Shown piece after piece: positions 23,882-32,600 of a stretch of 40,775 bases of DNA. The notes beneath the pieces were generated by a model. That model was given only the letters and a program-made list of their open reading frames with translations. It was not told the DNA's origin and ran no database searches. The position numbers and the translations under genes are program-made. Within the stretch, counting starts at the first letter, position 1. Every line of letters starts with the position of its first letter. The DNA comes from Peptoniphilus duerdenii ATCC BAA-1640 (GTDB lineage: Bacteria; Bacillota; Clostridia; Tissierellales; Peptoniphilaceae), in the NCBI RefSeq assembly GCF_000146345.1, contig NZ_GL397071.1, positions 885,868-926,642 of the forward strand. Reading direction: 5' to 3'.

Positions 23882-25039
23882 TTAGAATGGAGCGTATGAT
23901 TGGTCAGACCACCATTCGTTCTTAAGTTCTTCGTATTGTTTAGCAATTTGTGTTAGTTGGAAGTTTTCCCAGTATGCAAGTTCTTTGTAAAGTCCTTTTG
24001 CTTCAGGTACTTCTGATCTTGCAGCTGCTTTTTCATAGAATTTGATGTTAACCTTCTTAATGTTCATTCCAAGGTTGAATACTGATAGTACCATGGTTGC
24101 ATTTTCTGGATTGATCTTGCCCCATTCAAAGGTTTTACCTTCAAGAGAAGATTTAACTTTTTCTATTACAGTTGCTTCATTCTTTTCTATGCTATTTTTC
24201 AATTTGTTTAGATAGTCAACGTGTTCTTCTGATTGATGAGCAAGTGATAAAAAGATTTCTTTTGATTCACCAGTTAGTTGTTCAGAAGACATTTTGAAGT
24301 AGTTGATACTTTCTACTTCGTTAAGAATTGCTTGTTTAACTATATTAAGTTCAGAAGAGAAGATCTTTTCTTCTTGAGCTTTATCCATTTGTCTAACGTC
24401 GTTTAGATAATTGATCTTCATTTCTTCTTCGCCACCCTTTAGGTGTTTGTAGTGTTCTGGAGTCTTAGATTCAACTTTATTTTCAGCTGCAGTTACATAT
24501 TCTTTGCCTGCTGCATTTCCACCTGCTTCGATAGCTTTTTCGTTTATTGGAATAAGTTTCTTCTTCTTGTCTCCGTAAACTTTTGTAAATGCTTGGATTA
24601 CAGATTCTACTTTTACAAGCTTAGTTATATTTAGATATGCACCAAGCATAACCATGTTTGCAACTCTTGCGTTACCTAAATCGATTGCGATGTCGTTTAC
24701 TGGAATTTTGTGAACTTCTATATCAGTTCTTGTGGTTTCTTTTTTAACTAGTGATGAATTTATAAATAAATTTCCGCCAGGTCTTACATGTGATTCAAAC
24801 AATGAAAGAGATGGTTCGTTCATTACTATTACATCGTCTGCTACTGCTATGATTGGAGATCCTACAGGGTCTTCAGATACTACTACTGAACAGTTTGCAG
24901 CTCCTCCACGCATTTCTGGTCCGTAAGATGGGTACCAAGATACGTGTTTACCTTCAAGCATGCCGGCATAGGAAATAAGTTGTCCCATTGCCATTACACC
25001 TTGACCACCAAATCCTGCCATTACTATTTTTCTTGTCAT
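23882..25039 (-). CDS. 2-oxoacid:acceptor oxidoreductase gamma subunit fused to a ferritin-like domain
   Basis: Residues 1-185 are a complete gamma subunit of a 2-oxoacid:ferredoxin oxidoreductase, starting MAGFGGQGVMAMG with a SYGPEMRGGAANC segment. After a charged linker (186-228) comes a four-helix, ferritin/rubrerythrin-like domain (about 229-385). Its first half keeps Glu241/Glu243 and His273, but the usual ExxH has Ser at the Glu position (270). In the second half the Glu is Asn and the ExxH is replaced by WENF, so a working di-iron site is doubtful. An internal ATG (residue 207, position 24421) is preceded by GGGTGG at 24437-24432, so the second domain might also be made alone. The start ATG 25039 follows the upstream stop by one base; GAGGTG supports it. 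Confidence 0.85.
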   Translation of the reverse strand: MTRKIVMAGFGGQGVMAMGQLISYAGMLEGKHVSWYPSYGPEMRGGAANCSVVVSEDPVGSPIIAVADDVIVMNEPSLSLFESHVRPGGNLFINSSLVKKETTRTDIEVHKIPVNDIAIDLGNARVANMVMLGAYLNITKLVKVESVIQAFTKVYGDKKKKLIPINEKAIEAGGNAAGKEYVTAAENKVESKTPEHYKHLKGGEEEMKINYLNDVRQMDKAQEEKIFSSELNIVKQAILNEVESINYFKMSSEQLTGESKEIFLSLAHQSEEHVDYLNKLKNSIEKNEATVIEKVKSSLEGKTFEWGKINPENATMVLSVFNLGMNIKKVNIKFYEKAAARSEVPEAKGLYKELAYWENFQLTQIAKQYEELKNEWWSDQSYAPF

Positions 25040-25040
25040 T

Positions 25041-25805
25041 TTATTCACCTCTTCTAAAATTACCAAGTGGATAATATGGAATCATATTGTCTCTTAACCA
25101 TTGAAGTGATTCTACTGGAGGAAGTCCCCAGTTAGTAGGACAAGTAGATAGGACTTCGACAATACCAAAGCCTTTATTATCAAGTTGTAGTTGGAAACAT
25201 TCTTTGATTGCGCGTTTTGCACGTCTGATATTTGCAGGAGTATCAACTGAAACTCTTTCTACAAATTTTGCTCCGTCTATGGTTGCAAGCATTTCAGAGA
25301 TTCTAAGTGGCTTACCTGACCAGTCTTCATCACGTCCGTATGGGGAAGTGGTGGTTACTTGACCGATAAGAGTAGTAGGAGCCATTTGTCCTCCTGTCAT
25401 ACCGTAGATTGCGTTGTTTACAAATATTGTTGAGATCTTTTCTCCTCTGTGGGCAGCGTGTACGATTTCAGCTGTACCTATAGAAGCCAAGTCTCCATCG
25501 CCTTGATAGGTGAATACAAATTTATCTGGATGAACTCTCTTTGCACCGGTTGCAACTGCTGGAGCTCTACCGTGAGCAGCTTCATACATATCGCAGTTGA
25601 AGTACTTATAAGCAAGTACTGAACAACCTACTGGGCATACGCCTATAGCTTTGTCTTGAAGACCCATTTCAACTAGACATTCTGCTACTAATTTGTGGAT
25701 GATACCATGAGTACATCCTGGGCAGTAGTGGAATACTTCGTCAGTTAAGCCTTCTGAGTATGTGTATAGACAAGTTTCATTTTCTTTTAATACTGGTTTC
25801 TTCAT
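25041..25805 (-). CDS. vorA: 2-oxoacid:ferredoxin oxidoreductase, TPP-binding (beta) subunit
   Basis: Binds thiamine diphosphate and carries out decarboxylation of the 2-oxoacid. Visible are the YCPGCTHG iron-sulphur/TPP region near 28, AAHGRAPAVATGAKR, the TPP/Mg motif GDGDLASIG...NN (about 106-137) and YGMTGGQ. The 254-residue length fits the four-subunit VOR/KOR type. It starts directly after the stop codon of the alpha subunit gene, with GGAGG inside that gene's end. The substrate (branched-chain 2-oxoacid) is inferred from the VorB-like partner; 2-oxoglutarate is an alternative. Confidence 0.9.
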   Translation of the reverse strand: MKKPVLKENETCLYTYSEGLTDEVFHYCPGCTHGIIHKLVAECLVEMGLQDKAIGVCPVGCSVLAYKYFNCDMYEAAHGRAPAVATGAKRVHPDKFVFTYQGDGDLASIGTAEIVHAAHRGEKISTIFVNNAIYGMTGGQMAPTTLIGQVTTTSPYGRDEDWSGKPLRISEMLATIDGAKFVERVSVDTPANIRRAKRAIKECFQLQLDNKGFGIVEVLSTCPTNWGLPPVESLQWLRDNMIPYYPLGNFRRGE

Positions 25806-26864
25806 TTATTTAGCCTCCAATACTTTAAGTGCAGCTTCTGCTACTTCTTCAGCTGTTGGAATATTTCCGCCTAGTCTGCAGAAGAAGTGGATGTTTTGAC
25901 GACCTTCTGTAGCAATCTTAACATCGTCTGTCATTTGTCCGTGGTTCATTTCTACAACTAGAATATCTTTACAAGATTCTGGAATTTTTTTGAATGAACT
26001 ATATGGATATGGCCAGCAAGTAATAGGTCTTATAAGTCCTACTTTGTATCCTTTCTTTTCAAGGATTCCCATAGCTGATTTACAAATTCTTGCAGAAGTA
26101 CCATAAGCAGAGAGTACAAGTTCAACGCCTTCTTCAAGACCTACTTCTTCAACTCTTGTTTCGTTTTCTTCGATAGTTTTATATTTTTCAATTAGATGAT
26201 GGTTGTGTACTTCTAGTTCATCTGCAGATAGATAGATTGAGTTTATAATATTGTTTTCTTTTCTAGTGCCTCTACCTGTAGCTGCCCAAGGTTTTGCTGG
26301 TTCTTCTTCTGTTCTTTCTTTAAATTCAACAGGTTCCATCATTTGACCGATAACACCGTCACCCATTAAAACAACTGGGTTTCTGTACTTATCAGCAAGG
26401 TCAAATCCAAGCATAACTAAATCTACCATTTCTTGAACAGTAGAAGGGCTAAGTACGATTGTTCTGTAGTCACCATTTCCTCCACCTCTAGTAGATTGGA
26501 AATAGTCGGTTTGTGATGGTTGGATAGATCCAAGTCCTGGACCACCTCTCATCATGTTTACTATAAGTGCTGGAAGTTCAGCTCCACACATGTAAGAAAT
26601 TCCTTCTTGTTTAAGTGCGATTCCAGGAGAAGAAGATGAAGTCATAACTCTTGCACCTGCTCCTGATGCTCCGTAAAGCATGTTTATAGCAGCAACTTCT
26701 GATTCTGCTTGTAAGAAACAACCTCCAATTTTTGGAAGTTCTCTTGATAAGTACTCTGGAACTTCTGATTGTGGTGTAATTGGATATCCAAAGAAGTATT
26801 TGCAACCAGCCTTTATAGCAGCTGCACCTACAGCTTCATTACCTTTCATTAATACCTTTGTCAT
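25806..26864 (-). CDS. vorB: 3-methyl-2-oxobutanoate:ferredoxin oxidoreductase alpha subunit (VorB type)
   Basis: Alpha subunit of the 2-oxoacid:ferredoxin oxidoreductase, 352 residues. The N-terminal KGNEAVGAAAIKAGCKYFFG and YPITPQSEVPEYLS motif mark the pyruvate-ferredoxin-oxidoreductase N-terminal domain; MTSSSSPGIALKQEGISYM and MRGGPGLGSIQPSQTDY follow. The C-terminal domain II begins near 230. I name it VorB because the sequence reads like that clade, which uses branched-chain 2-oxoacids from valine, leucine and isoleucine fermentation; KorA is the main alternative. Confidence 0.88.
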   Translation of the reverse strand: MTKVLMKGNEAVGAAAIKAGCKYFFGYPITPQSEVPEYLSRELPKIGGCFLQAESEVAAINMLYGASGAGARVMTSSSSPGIALKQEGISYMCGAELPALIVNMMRGGPGLGSIQPSQTDYFQSTRGGGNGDYRTIVLSPSTVQEMVDLVMLGFDLADKYRNPVVLMGDGVIGQMMEPVEFKERTEEEPAKPWAATGRGTRKENNIINSIYLSADELEVHNHHLIEKYKTIEENETRVEEVGLEEGVELVLSAYGTSARICKSAMGILEKKGYKVGLIRPITCWPYPYSSFKKIPESCKDILVVEMNHGQMTDDVKIATEGRQNIHFFCRLGGNIPTAEEVAEAALKVLEAK

Positions 26865-26877
26865 TTTATCACCATCC

Positions 26878-27096
26878 CTAACCTATTTTAATTACTGAAA
26901 TAACTGAATCAGGACAAGTTATTGCACAGTTTTGACAAGCAATACAGTCCTCTGGTCTTGCAGCTGTTGCAGGGCTATAACCCTTACCATTGATCTTGTG
27001 TGGATCGATTTCAATTACGTTTTTTGGGCACGCAATTACGCAAAGACCGCAGCCTTTGCATCTTGATTCATTGAATTCTACTCTACCTTTTGCCAT
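26878..27096 (-). CDS. 2x[4Fe-4S] ferredoxin, delta subunit of the oxidoreductase
   Basis: A 72-residue two-cluster ferredoxin that carries electrons from the TPP subunit to free ferredoxin. Two motifs, CKGCGLCVIACP (15-26) and CIACQNCAITCP (52-63), each supply the four Cys ligands in the CxxCxxCxxxCP pattern. AGGAGG precedes the ATG. It sits between the P-loop NTPase and the alpha subunit in the VOR operon. Confidence 0.93.
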   Translation of the reverse strand: MAKGRVEFNESRCKGCGLCVIACPKNVIEIDPHKINGKGYSPATAARPEDCIACQNCAITCPDSVISVIKIG

Positions 27097-27106
27097 TTTT
27101 TCCTCC

Positions 27107-27802
27107 TCAAATCATCCAATCGTCTCTGAAATATAGGTCGATTGGAAAAATTTCGTTTTTAATCGAGTTTTCTTTTTCAAGTTGTTCTGCAACAGGTCTT
27201 ATACAAGCTGTGTAGACAACTGGAATATTTAAAAGTTTTGAAACTTCTTCGACTATTTCTTGACCGTAAAGTACATCGTCTACGGTAGTGTCTTTTAGCA
27301 TATGAGTTGTATTAATAAGTCCATTTATTCTCGTTTGAGAATGAGCCTCTGTACTTTTAATAAAAGCAATAATGTCTGAAACTTCAGCAGTCTCAGGTCT
27401 ATTTCTATTTATGATGAAATAGTTATCGTAGCCTGATCTATGTAGAAGCTCTCTGTACCTACCTAGGGATAAGGAGCCTTTTGGGTTGCCTCCAATATCC
27501 ATTACAACTTGATATTCTTCTCTCTCAAGGGGCATTAAAATCTGCGGATCCACAGCAGGAATATCAAGTGCCTGCATCTTTTTCATAATTGAACCGTAGA
27601 CTTCTACTCCATTATTTTCTAGGAACTCAGTCTTCTCTCTAATCCTAAAATACATGTTGATTATGTCTAAGTCTATTGCTGCCACTTTTTCATAATATTT
27701 TTTTAAAAATAGACAGTAGTTGATAGAAAATTCAGTCTTACCAGAACCAAAATGACCTGTAATAATTTTTATTCTGTTGCCTTTTGGTTTCAAATCTGCC
27801 AA
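27107..27802 (-). CDS. P-loop NTPase at the head of the VOR operon
   Basis: A 231-residue soluble protein with a Walker A GHFGSGKTE (16-24), an IDLDI segment on strand 2 and a VVMDIGGNPKG Walker B/switch region. It looks like a member of the SIMIBI (MinD/CobQ-like) P-loop class but lacks the deviant KGGxGKT. Close relatives occur next to 2-oxoacid:ferredoxin oxidoreductase genes in many anaerobes, to my knowledge without an assigned role. By analogy with CooC or NifH-like proteins it could serve cofactor insertion or maturation of the complex. Starts with TTG five bases after GAGGTG. Confidence 0.75.
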   Translation of the reverse strand: MADLKPKGNRIKIITGHFGSGKTEFSINYCLFLKKYYEKVAAIDLDIINMYFRIREKTEFLENNGVEVYGSIMKKMQALDIPAVDPQILMPLEREEYQVVMDIGGNPKGSLSLGRYRELLHRSGYDNYFIINRNRPETAEVSDIIAFIKSTEAHSQTRINGLINTTHMLKDTTVDDVLYGQEIVEEVSKLLNIPVVYTACIRPVAEQLEKENSIKNEIFPIDLYFRDDWMI

Positions 27803-27878
27803 TTAATCACCTCACATGTCAGTGTAAAGCTTTAAACAAACATAGTAAAATGCTAATGTGAAAAGCTTTTCTAATTTA

Positions 27879-27907
27879 ATTCTATATTATTTTTAATTTT
27901 TTAACAA
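27879..27907 (-). promoter_or_regulatory. Candidate promoter of the VOR operon
   Basis: On the minus strand TTGTTA (27907-27902), 17 bases, TAGAAT (27884-27879): four and five matches to consensus. It lies about 75 bases upstream of the first gene. Confidence 0.4.
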
Positions 27908-28078
27908 GTATTTTTTATAACGGATAAATAAAATATCATTCTATTATAAAAACACGTTAGAAGAGATTTGTATTTGTTAAACTATATTTTATTTTTCAAA
28001 TAAATTTGATAATAAAAAGGAAATTAATTTTAGAATGGGGTATATTATAGATATTAAGAGATATTTTAGGAGGGTAAA

Positions 28079-28597
28079 ATGTTAAAAGAAATAATAAAAG
28101 CGAGAAGAAGTATTAGAAAATATAAACCAGAACTACCAAGCATGGAAACCATAGAAGAGATACTTTCTCTATCAATTATGGGTCCTTCCTATGCATCTTC
28201 TCGTCCTGTGGAATTTGTAATCGTAACTGAAAAGGAAAACCTTAAGAAACTTGCCGACATGGAAATGTTTGGAACACAATATCTAAAAGATGCGCCAATG
28301 TGCATATTAGTTATGACAAATGCAGATACTGTTAGAAATTGGGTTGAAGAATGTGCAATTGTTTCTTCTTATATTGGTCTTTGTGCGGTTGATAATGGAC
28401 TTTCTACTTGCTGGGTAAACGTAAGGGAAGGGGAAACTCAAGATGGAAGAGAGTACCAAGAGTTTTTCAAAGAAGAGTTTGGAGTACCAAAGGACTACAA
28501 AGTGCTTACCATAATTCCAATTGGGACTGGCGATGAAAGAGTAAGAAGAAGAGAAGAAATAGATATTAAATCTAAGATTCACATGGAAAAGTTCTAA
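28079..28597 (+). CDS. Nitroreductase family flavoprotein
   Basis: A compact FMN-dependent oxidoreductase of 172 residues. The N-terminal KARRSIRKYKPE is the classic nitroreductase phosphate-binding start; a SYASSRPVEFVIV segment contacts FMN and a GLCAVDNGLSTCWVN segment lies in the core. Substrate unknown: family members reduce nitro compounds, quinones or other electrophiles with NAD(P)H. AGGAGGG precedes ATG 28079. It stands alone, closed by a terminator. Confidence 0.9.
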   Translation: MLKEIIKARRSIRKYKPELPSMETIEEILSLSIMGPSYASSRPVEFVIVTEKENLKKLADMEMFGTQYLKDAPMCILVMTNADTVRNWVEECAIVSSYIGLCAVDNGLSTCWVNVREGETQDGREYQEFFKEEFGVPKDYKVLTIIPIGTGDERVRRREEIDIKSKIHMEKF

Positions 28598-28691
28598 AAT
28601 TTTAATAATATTTAAAAATATCCAAATAACTTTGTGAAAAATAAAATTATTTCACGCTAAATTGTTGATTTGGTATTGAAAAGATAGATTT

Positions 28692-28740
28692 AAGATGATA
28701 AAATAATTTTGGGTTTGTAAAGAACCCAATCATCTTTTTT
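28692..28740 (+). terminator. Terminator after the nitroreductase gene
   Basis: AAGATGA (28692-28698) pairs with TCATCTT (28730-28736) around an inner TGGGTT/AACCCA hairpin, followed by T residues. Confidence 0.75.
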
Positions 28741-28754
28741 CTTTCCAGATACAT

Positions 28755-28787
28755 AAAAGGGACCATGATAGGTCCCTTTTATACTTT
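28755..28787. terminator. Bidirectional terminator between nitroreductase and MFS gene
   Basis: AAAAGGGACC (28755-28764) pairs perfectly with GGTCCCTTTT (28771-28780). It serves the minus-strand MFS gene and backs up the upstream plus-strand hairpin. Confidence 0.85.
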
Positions 28788-28814
28788 TTTTGATATTTAC
28801 TTTTTATTTTTAAT

Positions 28815-30035
28815 TTAATTTTTGCTTTCTATTTTATCCGTTTTAAAGAATAATATAATTCCTATTAAAAACATAATGGATAGGGTGGATATTGAAAGGT
28901 GTTGGTTTCCTGTTGCCTGTGTCACAAGTGAAACTACTAGTGTACCTATGATTGCAGCACCTTTTCCAAATACATCGTAGATTCCGAAGTACTCTCCAGA
29001 GTTTTCCTTTGGAATTATCTTTGCATAGTAGGAACGGGATAGAGCTTGAATAGCTCCTTGAAACATACCAACGCTTACTGCCAGAATCCAAAATTGAACT
29101 ATATTATTTAAAAATATTGCATATATAGAAATTAGTAGGTATGCAAGTATACATATCTTAATTAAAACTCCAGTTTCATATTTTTTAGAAATCTTACCGA
29201 AGTAGATGGCACATGGGAAAGCTACCAGTTGGGTAACTAAAAGTGCAAGGATTAATCCGTTGGAGCTTAGTCCAAGGGAAGTTCCGTAGGCTGTTGCCAT
29301 TGAAATTATTGTGTAGACTCCATCTATATAGAATAAGAATGCGAATAAAAACATATATATTTTTCTGTCCCCTCTTATTTTTTCAAAGGTTTGGATCAGA
29401 TGCATCTTATCTGTTTCTTCTTCGGTTCTTACATATTTTTGTCTGTAAACTTTTAGTAGAGGTAGGGTGAATAGTACCCACCATAGAGCGTTTATGGTAA
29501 ATACCATCTTCATAGCTAGATCCATGCCTATGCCCAAGGCTTCGTGCTTTACAGATATTAAAATTGATATTACAAATGGAATTACAGAGCCTATGTATCC
29601 GTATGCAAATCCGAGGGATGAAACATTGTCCATCCTATCTTCTGAAGTTATATCTATTAGCATTGAATCATAAAATACTAGTGATCCATTGAAACCTACT
29701 TTGGAAATAATTACAAGTGCTAAGAATACCATCCAAGATTTGGTAAATGGAAATAAAAAACATCCCAAAGCTCCGAGGGACATAAATACTATAAAGAATC
29801 TCTTTCTAAGTGAAAATTTGTCCGCCAAGGCTCCGAAGTATGGACCTACAAGGGCTGTAAGTATGGTGCTAATAGTAACTGCATAACCCCAGTAGGCTAG
29901 GTAGGTTGAATCTTTTAGATGACCTTTAGCTAGAGAGTTAAACATAATTGGAATTATGGTTGTAAATAGGAGTATGAATGCAGAGTTGCCGACATCATAC
30001 AAAATCCAGTTGCGTTCACTTTTCGTAAGTTTCAT
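28815..30035 (-). CDS. MFS transporter, UMF1 (Atg22-like) family
   Basis: A 406-residue major-facilitator protein with twelve predicted helices. The N-terminal NWILYDVGNSAFILLF and a GPYFGALADKFSLRKR loop mark the UMF1/Atg22-like group, whose eukaryotic member exports amino acids from the vacuole. The bacterial substrate is not known. Its ATG overlaps the stop of the upstream phospholipase-like gene by four bases with GGAGAA as ribosome binding site, so the two are translated together. Confidence 0.88.
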   Translation of the reverse strand: MKLTKSERNWILYDVGNSAFILLFTTIIPIMFNSLAKGHLKDSTYLAYWGYAVTISTILTALVGPYFGALADKFSLRKRFFIVFMSLGALGCFLFPFTKSWMVFLALVIISKVGFNGSLVFYDSMLIDITSEDRMDNVSSLGFAYGYIGSVIPFVISILISVKHEALGIGMDLAMKMVFTINALWWVLFTLPLLKVYRQKYVRTEEETDKMHLIQTFEKIRGDRKIYMFLFAFLFYIDGVYTIISMATAYGTSLGLSSNGLILALLVTQLVAFPCAIYFGKISKKYETGVLIKICILAYLLISIYAIFLNNIVQFWILAVSVGMFQGAIQALSRSYYAKIIPKENSGEYFGIYDVFGKGAAIIGTLVVSLVTQATGNQHLSISTLSIMFLIGIILFFKTDKIESKN

Positions 30036-30823
30036 TTAATTTCTCCCATATAATCTTTTAAAAATTGAGGATCAAGTTCTCCGTCGTTGTAGATGTAGTC
30101 TAAGGCATTCTTTATAAGTCGCGGTGCGTTTGCAAGTGCCTCGTCAAACTTATCAACCAAAACTTTATTTATTTCTTTTGACTGAGGTCGAACTTTGTGG
30201 GTAATGAGCTGTCCTGTAAATTCTTTTTTGCCGCTTAATACCATAATTAATTTTAAGAAAAATTCTTTTGCATAAGTTCCGGTATGGAATAGTTTTCTAT
30301 ATTTTTTAAAACCAGCGATACTGTCGTAGACATCTTTTAACTTAACTCCGTAGGAATCATAGACATGCACAACCTTTGGAGCTATAGTTGGCTGAGGAAT
30401 AATCGTAGACATATTAAATTTGTGAGGGTTTTTTCCATCTTCTAACATATAGTGTCTATCTAGCTCTATCTCAATATCCATATGGGAATATGAACTAGTT
30501 ACATTTGCTTCAACCGCTGGATGTATGTAGCTATCTAGAATAAAATGGCAGATTGAACCTGCAAAGTAATAGAATTCATCGGAACATCTATTTAAAGATT
30601 TTACATATTCTTTATTTCTATCCAAGTAATCTTTAAAAGGCTGGTCGTGAATAGCAGTTCCAGGATTCTTGCCGTTTATTTTTAAACCTAAATTAAAGAA
30701 AAAGAGATCCGGTCCTTGATTTCCAAACTGAAAAAGTATTCTGTTTGTCAGTCCACAGGTTATCTCTGGCATGATTTTAACGACTTGTCTTCCAAATCTA
30801 TCATGAGTATATATTGACGCCAT
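30032..30823 (-). CDS. Zinc-dependent phospholipase C family protein
   Basis: A 263-residue protein of the zinc-dependent phospholipase C-like family (Zn_dep_PLPC). His and Asp residues that would bind zinc are visible in YTHDRFG near the N-terminus, GNQGPDLFFF, AIHDQP, the helix GSICHFILDSYIHP (about 93-106) and SYSHMDIEIELD. It has no signal peptide, unlike secreted toxins, so an intracellular lipid or phosphoester role is more likely. Translationally coupled to the UMF1 transporter. AGGAGG precedes the ATG. Confidence 0.85.
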   Translation of the reverse strand: MASIYTHDRFGRQVVKIMPEITCGLTNRILFQFGNQGPDLFFFNLGLKINGKNPGTAIHDQPFKDYLDRNKEYVKSLNRCSDEFYYFAGSICHFILDSYIHPAVEANVTSSYSHMDIEIELDRHYMLEDGKNPHKFNMSTIIPQPTIAPKVVHVYDSYGVKLKDVYDSIAGFKKYRKLFHTGTYAKEFFLKLIMVLSGKKEFTGQLITHKVRPQSKEINKVLVDKFDEALANAPRLIKNALDYIYNDGELDPQFLKDYMGEIK

Positions 30824-30860
30824 AATTACCTCCTCAAATGTATTTTACCATAACGTTTCC

Positions 30861-30869
30861 TGTTATAAT
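30861..30869 (+). promoter_or_regulatory. Extended -10 promoter of the decarboxylase operon
   Basis: TGTTATAAT: TATAAT at 30864-30869 preceded by TGn, about 15 bases from ATG 30885. No clear -35. The leader would be very short but includes GGAGG. Confidence 0.5.
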
Positions 30870-30884
30870 AGTATTGGAGGAAGT

Positions 30885-32234
30885 ATGAATAAATTTATAT
30901 TTGACAGTGTAAAATCCGTATCGAAAGATATATCATTTTCAACCCCTGGTCATAAGGGAAGAGAATTTAATTATTTAAAATTTAATTACGATGTAACAGA
31001 ACTGGATGAAACGGACAATCTATTAGAACCTAGTGGTGCAATTTTAAAATCCATGGAAGAACTTAAGAAAATCTATGGGAGTAAAAAATCCTACTACCTA
31101 ACACAAGGGTCAAGCCTTGGAATAATGTCTGCGATAATGGCATCTTTGGATAAAGGAGACAAAATATTGGTTGAGAGAACTTGCCACAAGTCAGTGTATA
31201 ACGCAATAATTTTATCAGAACTTGAGCCGACCTATATTCATCCAGTAATAGATAAGAGATTCAATGTGCCTGTTGGAATCGACCTAGACGATTTAAAAGA
31301 AAAATTAGAGACGAGAAAATATAGAGCCTTGGTAGTTACGAGTCCAAACTATTTTGGGAAGGTACTCCCATTAAAAGAAATATTTAAAATATGCAAAGAT
31401 TGCGGTACTATTTTAATAGTGGATGAAGCTCACGGGGCACATTTAAATTTCTTGCCGAAACTTTCTGAACTCTCTGCAAAGGACTGCTGCGACATAGCCA
31501 TAGAGTCCGCTCACAAGACAATGCCTGCCATAACTGGCTCAGCATTTATGCATGTGTATACAGATAGAGTTTCAGTTGAATTACTAGAGAAGACCATGAG
31601 ACTTTTGCAATCCACCTCTCCATCGTACCTTATGCTTATTTCCATGGAAGAAGCTTTGGATTTTATGGAGAAAAATGGAGGTAAAAGACTAGATAAAAAT
31701 ATAAAAAGGCTCAAAACTTTAAAAGAAAATTTAAAGAAGGAAGGCTTTGAATTTTTAGAAGGGGATGGATTTGATCCGACGAGACTCGTTGTTTCAAAGG
31801 AAAATATTTCTGGGTATGAAATCGAAAGAGCGATAAAAGATTACGGAATACGAGCTGAGATGGCGACACCATTTTGTGCAGTATTTATAATAACTGCCTC
31901 AGACGATGAAGTTTCCATAGGAAAATTAGAACAAGCTCTTAAAAATTCTACTTACAAAAATGACTATCCAAAATCCTTAGACTTTTCCTACAGAGAAAAA
32001 ATTGTAAATAAACCTTGTGAAATTTTTAGAAAAGAATCAAAGTGGGTAAAATTAAAAGATACAGAGGGAATGATATCCACTTCCTTTGTAATTCCCTATC
32101 CGCCTGGAAGTCCAATACTGGTACCAGGGGAAGAAGTAACCGATGAAATCATAAAGATTCTTGAAGAATATTTGAAATTAAATATAAAGGTTGTCGGTCT
32201 TAAAAACGGAGGTTTAAAAGTTGGATCTAAGTAG
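30885..32234 (+). CDS. PLP-dependent Orn/Lys/Arg decarboxylase family protein
   Basis: A fold-type I PLP enzyme of 449 residues. TPGHKG (20-25) is the family's N-terminal signature. VDEAHGAH (179-186) supplies the PLP-binding Asp180 and SAHK (208-211) the Schiff-base Lys211. A C-terminal domain follows from about 335, ending in a YPPGSPILVPGE substrate segment. It lacks the N-terminal wing domain of the large E. coli-type decarboxylases and so matches the short SpeA/YaaO-like Firmicute form. Substrate among arginine, lysine and ornithine is not determinable. The 3' end overlaps the next gene by 14 bases. Confidence 0.9.
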   Translation: MNKFIFDSVKSVSKDISFSTPGHKGREFNYLKFNYDVTELDETDNLLEPSGAILKSMEELKKIYGSKKSYYLTQGSSLGIMSAIMASLDKGDKILVERTCHKSVYNAIILSELEPTYIHPVIDKRFNVPVGIDLDDLKEKLETRKYRALVVTSPNYFGKVLPLKEIFKICKDCGTILIVDEAHGAHLNFLPKLSELSAKDCCDIAIESAHKTMPAITGSAFMHVYTDRVSVELLEKTMRLLQSTSPSYLMLISMEEALDFMEKNGGKRLDKNIKRLKTLKENLKKEGFEFLEGDGFDPTRLVVSKENISGYEIERAIKDYGIRAEMATPFCAVFIITASDDEVSIGKLEQALKNSTYKNDYPKSLDFSYREKIVNKPCEIFRKESKWVKLKDTEGMISTSFVIPYPPGSPILVPGEEVTDEIIKILEEYLKLNIKVVGLKNGGLKVGSK

Positions 32235-32598
32235 AATAGATGAAGTTGAAGAACTTTTAGAAGAGATAGTAGAAGATATCCCGGAAAAGTATTTTGACCA
32301 TTTAAACGGTGGAATAGTGCTAGAAGAAGGGGTAATGTACCATCCACAGGATATAAATAAAACCATGCTTGTGCTAGGACTTTACAAAATAGATGCAACT
32401 GGAAGACAGATTGCGATCTTCTACGGATCATTTATGCAGATGTATGGATTCTTGCCTAGGGAAGCTCTAAAAGAAGAACTTAAAAAGACTTTCTGCCATG
32501 AACTCACCCACCATTTGGAATTCTTGGCAGGAAACTACGACCTAGTCGAAGAAGATAGAAGAGATATAGAAAAGTTTTTGAAGGATGAAATGAGGTGA
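32221..32598 (+). CDS. Small HExxH metallopeptidase family protein
   Basis: A 125-residue soluble protein with the zincin motif HELTHH (93-98) in a minimal metallopeptidase-family fold (zincin-like, PF06262-type). The third ligand is not obvious; acidic residues after [11 protein letters not shown] are candidates. No secretion signal. The TTG start at 32221 follows GGAGG inside the end of the decarboxylase gene with a 14-base overlap, and its own end nearly touches the J-domain gene. Proteolytic activity and target are unknown; it may act inside the cell on a specific protein. Confidence 0.78.
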   Translation: MDLSRIDEVEELLEEIVEDIPEKYFDHLNGGIVLEEGVMYHPQDINKTMLVLGLYKIDATGRQIAIFYGSFMQMYGFLPREALKEELKKTFCHELTHHLEFLAGNYDLVEEDRRDIEKFLKDEMR

Positions 32599-32600
32599 AA

